Origin: Oegoconia quadripuncta
Lineage: Eukaryota; Arthropoda; Insecta; Lepidoptera; Autostichidae
Assembly: GCA_949316235.1 (NCBI GenBank)
Contig: OX438742.1
Span: 8,836,815 to 8,900,814, forward strand
Direction of reading: 5' to 3'
Length of the DNA stretch: 64,000 nucleotides
Positions 36,640 through 49,553 of this stretch are shown here, piece after piece. The first letter of the stretch is position 1, and every line of letters starts with the position of its first letter. Below the pieces are notes generated by a model. The model saw nothing but the letters and a program-made list of their open reading frames with translations. It made no database searches and was not told where the DNA came from. The position numbers were made by a program, and so were the translations under genes.

Positions 36640-37056
36640 AATCAATGTTTTTTTCATTTCAATTCAATTCAATCTGCAATTTATTTGGGATCGGCGCAGT
36701 ACATCTTTTTCATCCAATCTCTTTTAACAGCCGTTACCTCATCATTCACGCCCTTTTCGTTCATATCACCCTTCACACAATCCATCCATCTTTTCCCTGG
36801 CCTTCCTCTTCATTTCTTACCTTCAACATCCATATTCATCATTCTCTTAGTAACATGCGTTTCATCCCCCCTCTTAACATGTCCATACCAAGCCAAACGG
36901 TTACCTTTCAACTTTTCTCTCACGGGTGCCACTTTTAAACTCCCTCTACCATACTCATTTCTTATGTTATGATTCCTCGTCACTCCACTCATCCATTTCC
37001 ACATTTTCGTCTCTCCTGCTTGCGATTTTCTTTCGTCTGTACGTATTGACATAAAA
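36640..37056 (-). mobile_element. LINE (RTE-like) 3' fragment, C-terminal ORF remnant
   Basis: On the minus strand the frame reads M-W-K-W-M-S-G-V-T-R, then RNEYGRGSLKVAPV, LAWYGHVKRGDETH and KRMMNMDVEG. This is the typical C-terminal region of lepidopteran RTE-like endonuclease/reverse transcriptases. It is frameshifted after that and ends in a ttgaattgaa tail. The 5' part is missing. Confidence 0.75.
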
Positions 37057-38218
37057 TAGTAAACAGGCCCACTACACCCAAACAACGTGCTTCCATTGAG
37101 CGGGCTTACTAATTGTCGCGATGTCAACGCCAGTGATGCACGGCTTAATTAACGCGACAAGCGCAGCGTCTTTAATTCAAGCAGATAATTTGTAATAACA
37201 AAGTCGTTTTTATTACACATTACATTTACCACGAAGGTTTTTATGCTTATTTATAATTATTACTCTAATTCAGAATTAACCACTTATAAAAATAATTATA
37301 ATGTGTGTGATCAATCAAAGTAAATTATTCTCAAAAATAACCCTAATACAAGGGCAATTGCTCTTAAAATAAAATTTAACTCTGACGGATAATGAACCAG
37401 ACACAATATAATTTTTATTTTTACGACTGCTATAGCAGTCCGTCCCGTTAACGCGAGTTGCATTCATTTCTATTTGCGAGAACACACAAAGGACGACATG
37501 AGTTTAGTCCTGTCAGTTACTTCGTTCAATTTAACATTCTAGACATGCCAAATAAATAAATTCCTTTAAATGTTTCTATCCTCTAAATAGGTTAAACTCT
37601 TTAATTTTTTGCGAAGTATTGGCAGTGTAACGTATATAACAAAAAAGTTAATTTACAAATAGGAAATGCTTGGCACATCGAATGGTATAAAGTTGTAACT
37701 TCTGACCGACGTTCTATCTGTGTTCTCGTTTAGAAACGGATGCGAGTAACTTATATAGAATTTAAAAGAGTGTGGTAATTAGACCTCTCAAATTAGACCA
37801 CTGAAATAGATCGTATAAATTACATGGATGACCGATGACGTATCACAGCCACATGTAGGTATAGTCGCAGTCATCGTTGGAAAGCTAAAAATAATAAGGT
37901 TTTCAAACTCCCATAATTTCACCGGGCGCCCCGCATCCGCCACGAGCAACGCATGACGAAATGGTAAACTTTGCGGTTCTATCTTTAACCAAACCCTTTC
38001 ATACTGCTCGTGTTTGTGTACTAATGCCGATTTCATAACAGAAGTTAATATATGTGCAGTACGAGAATAAGCAGCGAAATACACAACTGAGCCATATATT
38101 TCAATGGTGTTGAAGATTATAATTTAAGTAGCCACAGATGTACAATGAGCTCATCTGGGTATTCTAAAGGTTAGGTAAAACTATGCATATAAACATGCAT
38201 GACTAGGCAATAGATGTT

Positions 38219-38272
38219 CGTACATTTACCCGCAACCGTTGGTTTAAACGGTAAGGCCAGTCCGCCAAACAA
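38219..38272 (-). mobile_element. Diverged fragment of SINE family C
   Basis: The minus strand reads GGACTGGCCTTACCG...CCAACGGTTGCGGG then TAAATGT. It parallels the 15641 copy but lacks the B-box segment. Confidence 0.4.
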
Positions 38273-39154
38273 TAACAGACATATCCTTATCTCCTTTAGC
38301 CCACGTTGTCCTAAAGCCTCCCTCGCAACTGTCCAAAAATCTATATCAGAGAAATAATATATACATACATATTATAATGTCTGACGTTTGAAGTTATAAG
38401 ATGAAACAAACATTCAAATTACTTCGTCGAAAAGATACTATTATACCACGGGTTTTCATATCAATATTTTTACACCACAAACCGGAAAACTGTTCCATTT
38501 CCACCTAATTTATGTATCGTTTAAAATTAAGTCCCTCATTAAAAGGAGCGACTTTTAAACGCGAAATTGTGACGGATTTTTAGACGTCGCCGTCAGTAAT
38601 AAAATAATTTGAATTTTAGCTTCGTTCCAAAATTCACAATAATAAATATACATTTCCATATGCATTTGTAAAACGTTGAATTTTCGCAATGTAGGGCATG
38701 AGTACATGCAACACGCGCATTAAACAAAGTTAAGACAAATTGTTATAGGTTTTAAAGTTCAATATTATAGTTACAAAAATACTTGTAAAATATTCGCTAA
38801 AAACAATAGTGTTGTGGTATTAATCAGTATTAATTAGACAACATAGCAAGCTTAAGGTAAACTCATAGTAAAGCTTCATAATTTTTAGTGTTGGTAAACG
38901 AGTTGCACTTAAAACAAATTATACATCTATCTTTGTGTAACGACATCATCTATGTCTTTCCCATTTCAAGAAATTCACGAATGTAAAAGTCAATAAATAC
39001 CGTAATGTAAAAATATAAAGTGAGAGAATTATGATCCTGTGGGTTTCTTACGCCTCTTCTTGATTGATGCTTTCCCTTTTCGAAGCGGTAGTACCTTGGA
39101 TATACTGACTGACAGATAAATGCAATAAACCCTAATATTATTTCCAATAGAAAA

Positions 39155-39335
39155 GTGTGAATGTGGAGGAATACAGAGGTAGAGGAAGACCGAAGAAGGT
39201 GTGGGTAGACTGCGTGAGGAATGATATGTGTGTGAAAGGGTGAGTACGGAGATGATGGCTAAGAGAGGAGAGCGGAAGAGGAAGACATATTGTGCCCACC
39301 CCACTTAGAGTGGGATGAGGAAAACGATGATGATG
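39155..39335 (+). mobile_element. LINE 3' fragment (RTE-like C-terminus and tail)
   Basis: The plus strand contains a broken frame reading YRGRGRPKKVWVDCV, followed by ccccacttagagtgggatga and a gatgatgatg microsatellite. This is the usual end of a lepidopteran RTE-like LINE. Confidence 0.65.
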
Positions 39336-39896
39336 CTGATTATTTCCAGTAGAAATTTAAAATTGACATTAAACAAATGATTTCTATATCATTATCTTAT
39401 GTTCAAATAAATGCTTGAAGTTTGAATCTGATGATAAGCATTATTAAGAAGGTACCGACTCTACAAGCTGGCGATGTTGCAATTTCTTTCCGAGACAAAT
39501 ATTCATCTATTACGACATATCTAAATAAAATATAGTCGCGGAAAAACGTAGTATTCGTTAATCTGCTTTTTACTTGATTGTTGACACTCGTTGTAAATTT
39601 CAGTGTTTTCAAAATGCGGCGTTTTAAAGATATTGCGATCACAGATCGGTAATCAATAAAAATAATTTAAAAAGAAAGAAGTACAACAATAATGACTGTA
39701 GGTTGATCGTGTAACTTTGTTTTCGAGACAGGTAGACAGAATACAGAAATTGCGTAGTTGTCAGTCCACAAGATCGTACCCATCTTAAAAAGGTCTATTC
39801 CGGCTAGTGGCGCTAGGATAAATTAAGATTTCTTTTTAAATACAAAGTAAATACAAAGAATTGCTCTGACCTGCATTCGAGACGCTTAAAAGCTAA

Positions 39897-41645
39897 TTAT
39901 ACATACATACATAATGTCACGCCTGTTTCCCGTAGGGGTAGGCAGAGACCGCAGACTTCCACTTGCTACGATCCTGACACACCTCTTTTGCTTCATTTAC
40001 TCTCATAAGATTGTTCATACATGCTCGTCGTTTTAGGGTATTCTTGATTTGGCCTTTCTTTATAAGACGTCCCCGATCTGATCATGGTACATACGCCGTG
40101 GTCTTCCCCTACCAACATTACCATCCACATTCGCTTCGTATATCTCTTTCGTAAGTCTTTTCATTCATTCTCTCCCCATGTCCATCTCAGCATACCTTTT
40201 TCAATCTTTGTCAAAACGTCTTCATTCACTCCCTAATTACACTATTACTGATTCTATCTTTCAAAGTTACCCCATTCATACTTATCAATGATCTCAGTTC
40301 CACTGCATTAATTCTACTTTCATCCCTCTCACTCCCGTAAATCAGTGTTGGAAGCAGCACTCCGCCATAAACAGCCAGACGAGCTTTTTTGAATACATTC
40401 TGGCTCCTCATAAAGGCATGCAGTGCTCCATTTACCAGATTTCCGGCATTCACTCTTCTTTCGATGTCCTTCTCACACTTTCCATCCCTTGTAAACAGTG
40501 AACCCAAATACAGAAATTCACGCATTTGCTCCACATTTTCTCCATCTATCAAAATACTGCAATCCGTCATACATACACCTCTCTCAAATATCATACCTCT
40601 CGTTTTACTCACATTGACTTTAATTCCATTTTCTTTCAAAGCAGTATTCATAAGTGTATTCATTACTATCTCTTGTAACTCCTCTTGTGACGACGCAAGG
40701 ATTACTTGATCATCCGCATAGAGGAGACATTTGACGAGTAACCTATTCATTCTCAATCCACATTCGTATTCTTTCAATCCTTACAGACAAGTGTCCATGA
40801 ATAGGTTAAACAGCCAAAGGGGCGCAACACAACCCTGTCTAACACCTTTCTCGATGTTAAACCATCTAGTATACGCTCCATTAATACTAACACAAGCACT
40901 TGAATCTTCATAAAGTGATTTCAGTGCTCGTATCAAGGTGCTGTCTACCCTATACCCTATACATAGACAATGCTGACCACAATTCATTCCTCATCACTTT
41001 GTCATAGGCTTTTTCCAAATCCACGAAAGCGCAATAAACTTTTTGGTCTTTTGACAAGAATTTTTCGGCTATGCACCGCAAGGAAAAAACCTGATTCATA
41101 CATCCCATTCCTCTTCTAAATCCTGCTTTTATGTCCCACATTTTTTCATCCGTCTCAGCCATTAACCTTTCAATTAACACTTTCGCGTACAATTTGCCGA
41201 CAATGCTGAGAAGGCTGATTCCTCTATAATTTTTGCAGTCTTGCTGTGCCCCTTTCCCTTTGTAAAGCGGAACGATGACGGCCTTGCACCAGTCACATGG
41301 AACTTGGCCGCATCTCCAGCATAAAGTAAAGAGGCGGTACAACTGACTTGCCATTATGCCCAGTCCAGCCTTCAGCATCTCGACTGAAACTCTGTCATAC
41401 CCTACAGCCTTACCTGACTTCATACTTTTCAACGCTTTCACAATCTCATCCATGCTTATTTCGTCATACGATTCGACATTTATACGTGAGGCGCGTGCAG
41501 GCATCTCATCTCTATCAAACAAACTTTCAAAGTATTCTTTCCATCTCTTCAATATGTGTTATTCCCCTTTCAACATACTTCCATCCTGGTCTCTGATTTG
41601 ATTCAGCTCAGAGGTTGTCGTTTTACCGTTGGCTGTTCTTATAAA
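39897..41645 (-). mobile_element. RTE-like LINE, 5'-truncated and frameshifted reverse transcriptase
   Basis: Read on the minus strand, three frames join into one RT: 40950-41552 (WKEYFESLF, then GYDRVSVEMLK, NYRGISLL, AGFRRGMGC and AFVDLEKAYD), 40781-40987 (up to EKGVRQGCVAP), and 40226-40777 (LLYADDQVIL, then a YLGSLFTRDG thumb region and LLPTLIYGSE). The catalytic YADD is present, but a stop near 41565 and frameshifts between segments show it is dead. The 3' part ends in a (TGTA)n run at 39902 next to acgggaaacaggcgtgacat, a tail I associate with lepidopteran RTE-like elements. The endonuclease domain is missing. Confidence 0.82.
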
Positions 41646-42945
41646 TAATACCTAAATAGCTTTGATGTGTGTTATTTTCCGGATTTCACGGTTATAAAAT
41701 ATAAAATTTCGAAAATAACCGTAAAAGCTATTTATATATTATTTATTATTTTTTTTTATATTTATTATGTATTTAAAAGAAATCTTATTTTATCCAATGA
41801 CGGACTGGATGGAATAAGCCCTCTTAAGCTACCACGTGAAATCATCTTTCGTGTGACAACCCGGCCGCTAGAAACATATATCCGCTAGCACCATCGTACC
41901 AGCGGCCTTGCGTGCGGGCATATAAATAACAACCATCTGCCACTCATACACAGTACAAACAGACAAAATGTATGGCCGACAAAATGAATATTAATTCGAA
42001 CATGACCGTCTCTATTAGTGCACATCTTATAGTGACGAATTTTACATAGAAATCAATTATTAGAGTGGCATGTCGGAGAATATTTCGAATATGTTGCGTT
42101 TGATTTACTTTGCTACACTAGATATTAGGGATAGAATTTACAATTCCAGCTTAATAACGTCTTGAAATTCCTTGTTAAGAAATCAAATAATTGGAACATT
42201 TTAACATAACGCCAATGCTAGAGAGCTAGCTAGAGAGTAAAGCCCGAAATCAACGATTGCGGCTGTGAATCCCTCTAGAGGTATATTTTTTATGCGATGT
42301 ATGTGAACATTTAAGCCCTAGTCATGGATGTATATATTTATTTATTCGCTATCAGAGGTAGTAGATAATTGGTGTAAGTATCTGTAATATTTATTAATTT
42401 ATTGTCGCACCTCGTAATTAAATTAGCTACAAAATGGATATAAGATTTTCGTAATAGCCAGTTAGCTAAAGGAAATGCCCACGAGGTCAAACACGTGACG
42501 TAGGTGAACGAAGGCTGCTAAACTAATAAATAAACCAATTCAAACAATAACCTCAAACATTACAACATGTAATTGTGTATTAATTTAGTACATTAGTCAC
42601 AGTTGAAGACGAACTACGTATTTAGCGCGTGGGTACGGTCACCGGCAACCTTCTATGGGCTGACCAAATTGGAAGTTTTTGCCAAAATGGCTCAGAAATT
42701 TCGCAATTTAAAAATTTAAGATCATCTTAATTTTATGAAACTAGTGATTTACGACTCCGATGCGCAGGTGTTGGCGGAGTTTTATACGTTTCGCACCAAA
42801 GACGTCGATACTAAAAACCCACTCGTTCCTACCAAAGGAACAATATTTTCTATCATCAAAATTATATTTCTGTCATCAAGTAGCATCAACAGCCTTACGT
42901 CCCCGTTGCTGTGGCACAGACTCGTCGAGGAATCTATGTAAATTC
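41646..42945. other. Intronic DNA without recognised gene
   Basis: AT-rich. A TATA-like tataaata at 41921 followed about 30 bp later by tcatacacag is promoter-like, but only tiny open frames follow. Confidence 0.4.
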
Positions 42946-43870
42946 GAAACTATGCTGACCAACTCGACCGCCTATAGATGGTCGAAAAAGTGTAAACACG
43001 TCATCAGTCGATCGAATTAGATTGAGTATAATGCTATGGTCTTATAAGGCCCTATAAATTAGTTCCAACCGTATCAAGGACACGGTTGGAACTACAACAA
43101 GGCACTAGAGTGACAGAGGCTTTTCCAAGCACAAGACTCAGGGGCTCTAAATGTTTCAAACTATGCTCACCAACTCAACCGCTTAGATTAGATGATCGAA
43201 TTAGACTGAGTATAATACTATGGTCTTATAAGGCCCTATAAATTAGTTCCAACCGTATCAAGGACACGGTTGGAACTACAACAAGGCTACTCTATAAATT
43301 AGTTCCAATGGTATCAAACTATATGGAATTAGTGACAGAGGTTTTTCCAAGCACAAGACTCACGGGCTCTGAATGAACTATGCTCACCAACTCAACCGCC
43401 TAGATTAGATGGTGACGCGAGATGACGCGCGACGTCAATCTAGTTCGACCGACTCATCAGTCGAACTAGATTGAGTATAATACTTTGGTCTTATAAGTCC
43501 GTCTAAATCAGTTTCAATCATATCAGACCATATCGCATTAGAATGACAGAGTCTTATCCAAGCATAAAAAGACTTACAGCGGCATCTCGGAATATTTCAA
43601 ACTATTCTGTCGAACTCGACCATCTATGATGATGGTTTAATACTGTAGTCTTATCACTAATAAGTCATTTAATTGTATCTGTTTATTTCTGGATTATACG
43701 CTGGTTTAAAATGGCTTTTCGAAGAACAAGGTTGATGACGACAGAATATTCCATTTGTCAAACCACGCGGCTGTCGAACTCGAACGCCTGATGATAGACC
43801 TAGTATGAAACACGACATCAGTCGGTCGCATTAAATAGTGTCTGAAAGGATGGTCTTACGGTCAAACTAA
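42946..43870. repeat. Degenerate tandem array with internal perfect hairpins
   Basis: Four to five imperfect units of roughly 180-250 bp share the blocks tatgctcaccaactcaaccg, attgagtataatactatggt, cttataaggccctataaatt and gacagaggcttttccaagca. The first two units contain a perfect 11 bp stem gttccaaccgt...acggttggaac (43062-43092 and 43246-43276). A third contains a 14 bp stem caatctagttcgac...gtcgaactagattg (43436-43473). Units decay towards the right end. Confidence 0.8.
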
Positions 43871-44587
43871 TGTAAATGAGACAGATTCTCGGTCACGTCA
43901 ATTTTGAAAATGTACGACCCTACTCGTTAATAATGTCTAGGCAGTGTGAATTTTATACGTTTCTCCTAGTCTATGAGAAAATAAATTATTTGTCTGGAGC
44001 TATTACAGAACTATCACTATTATATTAACCAATTAAGTGGCCTAGAAATGACATTTTTAATCAACCAAGCGAACGACGAATAAGCTAGCTGAGGATTGCT
44101 TAAAACCGCAGCCCAGCTATCTACCGATTTAGCGCCGGCCTATTCTTCAAATACAGATACCATATATCAAATTTTGACGAGGCGTAGCGACATTAAATTT
44201 CATTGGGTCACAGTAGTGAGCTAAATATAAAGTTATTGTTGCCCGCGTCACTACATAGGTGGCTATACAATACTGCTCACGTGAAAAATTCCGAAGATCA
44301 ATGTAATATTTATTTACGAGTATTAAATACGTGGGCGTCTATATGATGTGAAGAAAGATTCAGTAAGCCGCTTGTATTTTATGTTGCAAGTTCTGGAGAT
44401 ATGAGTAGTTAACTCTTATTCGTATCTCGTATAAAGGTTTTGCTTGTTTTTTTTGTTTGTTTTTGTTATTATGCATACACGGGTGTATCAAATGAAATGA
44501 TTATATTTTGTCATTGCCTAAAGGCTCGAATACAAAAAGCATGGTAGAAGGGAATTTCATATTGGGGTTTATTGCATTCAGTAATAA

Positions 44588-44607
44588 AATAATGATGATG
44601 ATGATGT
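44588..44607. repeat. (ATG)n microsatellite
   Basis: About six uninterrupted gat/atg triplets (ataatgatgatgatgatgat). Confidence 0.7.
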
Positions 44608-46243
44608 AACATTTTAACACTAAGGATGAGTAGAAAGAGCTCCAACAGGTGGGCTGTATTGACGAATACTAATGAGGTCTGGGGATATAACATATCTCAT
44701 TTAATATAACAGACATTGCAGTTATGCAAGGGACTGATTTAGTCTTGTGTGAATCGAGATCATATAAACTAAATGAAAAGTTTTCATTACTCCGACATTG
44801 TTTAGTTAAATATGCTAATACAGATTAAGGCGCATTACTCGGCACGTTCGTCAAGCAAACTCGGCTCATGAAAGATGCTCGATCATGTCCGGGCGTTTTG
44901 CCCATGTGAGCAAAATACGCATATACGAGCATGTAAACATTTATTCGAGCCGGCATTGTACGGAATATTGGCAGAGTCGAACCCGTGTGTGTGGAGAATC
45001 GTTTAACACGTCATTTTCAGTTCCCATTAAATACCAACGACATAATAGGCTCTATAAAGGAAATAAGCGTCAAACCGAACCGCACTTTGTCTCCTCGCTT
45101 TCGTTAATCCTGTCCCTGACATTATAACCCGATGTTACATCTCGACTCGCATACCCTGGCCATTTACACACGTTACAGTGCCAACCGTTTGTAATATGTC
45201 GATAGAACTAAGAAGAAAAGTTAGATATTAACTATCGGCTCACAACGGATAATAATAATTTGCTTCAAATATACAATTACACTTACGAGAGACTGACATC
45301 TGAACTAGGAAAATAAATCTGTTTTTCATTTTGCTAGGCTCTCTCTCTAGGTGTCGCAGGGTTCACACAAGTCCTCCCTACTGCCGAGGTAGTCGCCGCA
45401 AGGACCCCACATAACCGTCTCGCCGTCGCCCAGCGTGTAAAATGCATAATGCATTAACACGCAAAAAAAAAAGGTGTGGCGGGTAGTAACACATGCATCG
45501 ATACATGATTAAAAATATAACAAATATAAAAGTACAAACGATAGAATACACAAGTGAAAATGTGTGTGTGTATGTAGTTTTAAGCTTGAAACTTATAACA
45601 TAAAAACCTCAGAGAGCAGAGTGTGAGTTTTCATTCGACTTAACTTTACTACCGCCATAGAGGAATAACACTACACCGACTACCGCGTTCACGTTTACGT
45701 GACGATTTGTGTGCAGAAATGTGCAGCGCCTCTAGCAGATAGTTTGCAAAACGATTTTTTTCATAGATACTTTTTGCGTAAACGCGAACGCGATGGTAAA
45801 GTTAAAAACGAGACAAAACTCGCACTTCGCACACAGACACCACACTTTATTACTGTTTCGTCGTCACGTCACAGTCGAGAATCTAGATATTGCTCTATAA
45901 TCCGCCGTTACTTTATAGGTCAATAGTCGGCCGTCATTTTTAGATACTACGATTAATTTTTCGCCGCGACGATGCGCCCGAGCACAGTCGACTACACAAT
46001 GTTATATAAATATGTTTACGCGTGGAACCGTGAATTTTTCATCGTTTTTTTTTTCTGTTCGGAAGCTGGTAATTGCGATATAGTTTTTAGCCATGTTTAA
46101 TGGAATTAAGTCCAGCCGTTTCCAAATAATTAGCTTTTAACACAGTTGGTGTATTACCCTCTATATATTAAAAATTTAGGAAATCGGAACTATCAAAATA
46201 AAATCTACCGAACCGGCGCGGCGTTCAATATAGCATAAGAAGT

Positions 46244-46690
46244 CAAACAATGTGACACTTTGTCTACTAAACTTTTCACCAGGATCCTAGAGGAAGTATT
46301 CTGACAACTGGCGGCTGGATGGAATGGAAGGGGCTTTGTGGTCGGTGAAAAGGGATTAACTAATCTAAGGTTCGCCGACGACATCGTCCTGTTCTCATTG
46401 ACAGTATCGGAATTAGAGCTCATGCTACAGGAACTACGTACGGCAAGTCTTGAGGTTGGACTGAAGATGAATATGTCAAAGACCAAGCTTAAGATAAACA
46501 GCAGTAAAAGAAAAATTGCAATAGATGGCGAGAGAATTGAGAATGGCCAGTAGTACATTTACATGGGCCAAATAGTCTCCTTTCAGGCACGACAAGATAA
46601 AGAAATAACGAGACTCATTGAAAATGCCCGGAAGAGCTATTAATTGGTCCATGAAGGAACACATGAACTGGAATGCACGCAACTAAATTT
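46244..46690 (+). mobile_element. LINE reverse transcriptase fragment, broken
   Basis: Plus-strand frames read LSTKLFTRILEEVF, then after a stop GEKGLTNLRFADDIVLFS with the catalytic FADD, then MLQELRTASLEVGLKMNMSK and YMGQIVSF. This is the palm region of a LINE RT. In-frame stops near 46308 and 46551 and loss of both ends show a dead fragment. Confidence 0.78.
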
Positions 46691-46959
46691 GCATTGTTGA
46701 ATCACTACAAGTTGACATGCGTCAACGTACGTAAGGCTAATTTAATTCAGACGTGAGTGTAATATATGGCAATATTAGTATAGGATTTGATATAGCGCCG
46801 GCATAACTTAGGATGACTTCAAATTAGACTATTTGTAGGACGGCAACGCGCGTCACTTGTGCGATGATTGACGGGCGGCTGTTTTTCGTCGAAGTTAATA
46901 TTTCTACACTATAAATAATAAACTATAAATATAAAATATAAATCCGCAGCTCGGCTGAT

Positions 46960-47035
46960 CCTTTCATTCATTCATTCATCTATCCATTAATTCATTCATT
47001 CATCCATCCATTCATTCATTATTCCATTCATTAGC
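46960..47035. repeat. (ATTC)n microsatellite, interrupted
   Basis: Repeated cattcattcattcatcc units with variants. Confidence 0.8.
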
Positions 47036-47748
47036 CAAGAGGGAATGTAAAATTATGACGGAAGTTTAAAATCATGTGATTATTCGTTCTCTAAACACAA
47101 ATATAGAAATCCATCAACGACTAGGTTATACGCATAGGAAAAAAAACTTACCTTACACCTTTAGTACCTAGGCATTATTCGTATAAATGAATTCCTTGTA
47201 CATTCTTCTTATGGCTCTGGTAAATGCAAATACTTGATGTTATGAAGATGTTTGAAACAAATCATAGCTGCCGGCAGAGCAGTGCTCCCACCAAGTTGAG
47301 CACCAAATCCTATTCTCAAAATGATTTGTCGTGATTGGACCGGCATACAAGACTCTAACGGAAAGATGGTTTACCATCCTATATAAGCATTATTGTTTTG
47401 AAACACAACAAAATAATAACTTTAATGCATAATTGCAGTTTAGTAAGACGTAATATGGAATAGGCTGCCCCAGTTTTTCTATTTTCTTCTGGTTTCCTAA
47501 TGTATCAAATACGCGGTGGAAAGTAATTTAAGAAATTACTTAAATCAATACTTCCTGCACTATCTCGCGAAACGCAAGAATACTTCCTTTGTACTCCAGC
47601 TTGCATCGGTATCCACTTTTTAGTGTTCACGACACATGACCTATTTTTATTAGAAATATTTTCTTAATACTTCCAAAGTAATTTCCACATTATATTCACT
47701 ACTGAAATTAGCTATTAAAGTACACAGATATTGATGTAATCGACTCAC

Positions 47749-47808
47749 CTGTACAGTTTCTGTGTCGCCGTCGCCTTCACCGCCCCCGCCGCGGTCGTTG
47801 ACGATGTC
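47749..47808 (-). CDS. Mbs: MYPT acidic linker exon
   Basis: A 60 bp phase 0-0 exon with acceptor CTCCGTAG and donor GTGAGT. It encodes 20 residues rich in Gly, Asp and Glu (DIVNDRGGGGEGDGD then TETVQ). Its position after the second ROCK site matches the acidic SDTEEG...ETQTD segment of vertebrate MYPT1. It splices in frame to 31342-31497. Confidence 0.82.
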
Positions 47809-49404
47809 CTACGGAGACAGAACAGAGATTAGGTGATAATACGTACGTTTATCGAAAGTACATTAGCGGAAAATCGCGGTTCATAAATAAAGAGGAGACG
47901 CATTTGATTTAAACACCAGAATAAAAAACGAAATTTACAACAGTGACAGACAACGATTAAACTAATTATCCTATAATCGGGATTGACATTACAGATAACT
48001 TCGTACATAGCCATTCGTTGATTGCGGAAGCGAAACATGAACATGAATTATGAATTTATAATGAACGAGTATGACCTTTCGTAGACTGAATTAAAGGAAA
48101 AATAGTGATGCTATGCCCACCAAGTTGGTTGTGGTCAGTAAGTCATTTATCTGACGTTGGTTAGCTGTGGATAAGCCCTTATATCACAGGCTGATGAGCT
48201 GACTCAACGCAATAGACCCAATTTCGCGTGGCATTTAGCGCGGTTTACACAAATGTCGACGCATACGGAACACATTGCACATTTACTATACAACATATCG
48301 GTATTTCTCAATCGATGCCGCAGACAGACTATTTAGGTCGTAGGATATTATAGCACTGCAAGAAAATAACTAGATGATCCACTATGCGTTTGTTGACCGA
48401 GAAAGTAAACCTCATAAAACACAGACGTACAGTCCCTTTCTTCACATCAGTATCATTGACTATGGGATAATTAATGCAGTAAAATTAATAGGAGATTAAA
48501 TAACTATTTAAGTATTTAAAAACCAAAAAACCCGCCAGCATATTTCATATTTTGCAGGCCCCATGTTGGATTTTTTACCATAAAATATATCCTTTGACAC
48601 TAAGACTCGACGAATCAAACGACACCTTGCATTTCAAAATCGATACAACCGTTTAGGCTACAGGAGGTAACACAGAAATATACATACATACATTCAAAAA
48701 ACATAACCCCCCTTTTTGTGGCTGTCGGGTAAAAATAAGTAAGACCAAAAAGGCAGTGTTCGAGTTATTTGATCCAAGGAACAACAGGCAGGGTTTAGGA
48801 TGGTCGATACAAAGCCGTAACAGGATCATTTGAGCTTACTTGATTTTTATTATTATTACTTGAAATTTCATGTTACCGTAGATTTAGTAATATTTTATAC
48901 TATTTTAAGTATTATAATACTACCACTGTATATTACTTTGTGTGATTAAGGAGAAATAAACGATTATTTTTTACTTACTAATAAAGTCTCTAATATCTTT
49001 ATATTACTTTATATATATTCAAGTTTATTTTTCTGTGGGAGAGGTATAAACAGACAAAGCTAAAGAAAGACCAAATACACACTGCATTACCGAAAACATT
49101 ACATTTTTTGTAATTTATGTTGTCTATCGGTAAAAATATAACTAGCAATCAAAATTTGTATACTTATATAAAGCTGTGAGTGTCTCAGTAACGGAGACAC
49201 CTGAAAGACCATGGGCGAGGAACAAAGTGAACATGTATCTAAAGAGATACAAGGAAAAGCCCTTCCATTTGTTGGCCATCGTTTACTCGCTTGATGTCGG
49301 CCATATGCACCTATTACCCGTTGATCAAATAAAAGATAGCCGTATAGTTCCGTGGAACTTTCTTGATCTCTCTTACTTTCTCGCTGAGAGAAAGAGAAAC
49401 TCAC
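47809..49404. other. MYPT intron
   Basis: No exon seen. A familiar lepidopteran interspersed-repeat piece is at about 48590-48735 (aaatcgatacaaccgtttag ... tttttgtggctgtcgggta). Confidence 0.4.
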
Positions 49405-49553
49405 ATCCATGTCGACGTGGCCCACGCCTGTAGACCGCCGCTTTGGCCTGCGCCTGCGCTGAATTACGTTCAGAGCCGCCTGCGTACTCGCCGGGGATGC
49501 GTTGCTCGATGATTTACTCTCGGAACTGCTCTCGCGCTCCTTTTCTTCTTCAC
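49405..49553 (-). CDS. Mbs: MYPT exon carrying the second inhibitory phosphorylation site (Thr853-like)
   Basis: A 149 bp exon with acceptor TTTGGCACAG and donor GTGAGT. Its first two bases complete a codon from exon 50321-50477; it ends in phase 0. It encodes a Glu/Lys/Ser-rich stretch and then RRRRPKRRSTGVGHVDMD. The threonine of KRRSTGV is at 49429-49431 and corresponds to human MYPT1 Thr853, which ROCK phosphorylates to inhibit PP1 (family knowledge). The vertebrate SFW after the site is replaced here by GHV. The antisense frame is a shadow. Confidence 0.92.

Larger units (their letters stand above)
33961..47748. other. Large MYPT intron rich in transposon remnants
   Basis: A 13.8 kb stretch between the alternative first exon and exon 47749-47808. 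It carries a SINE fragment, a MITE, four LINE fragments, a degenerate tandem array and microsatellites, listed separately. No MYPT exon was found in it. Confidence 0.5.

Noticed and set aside
42946..43870. CRISPR-like array
   Set aside because: Units are far too long and diverged, the genome is an insect's, and there are no spacers of uniform size.
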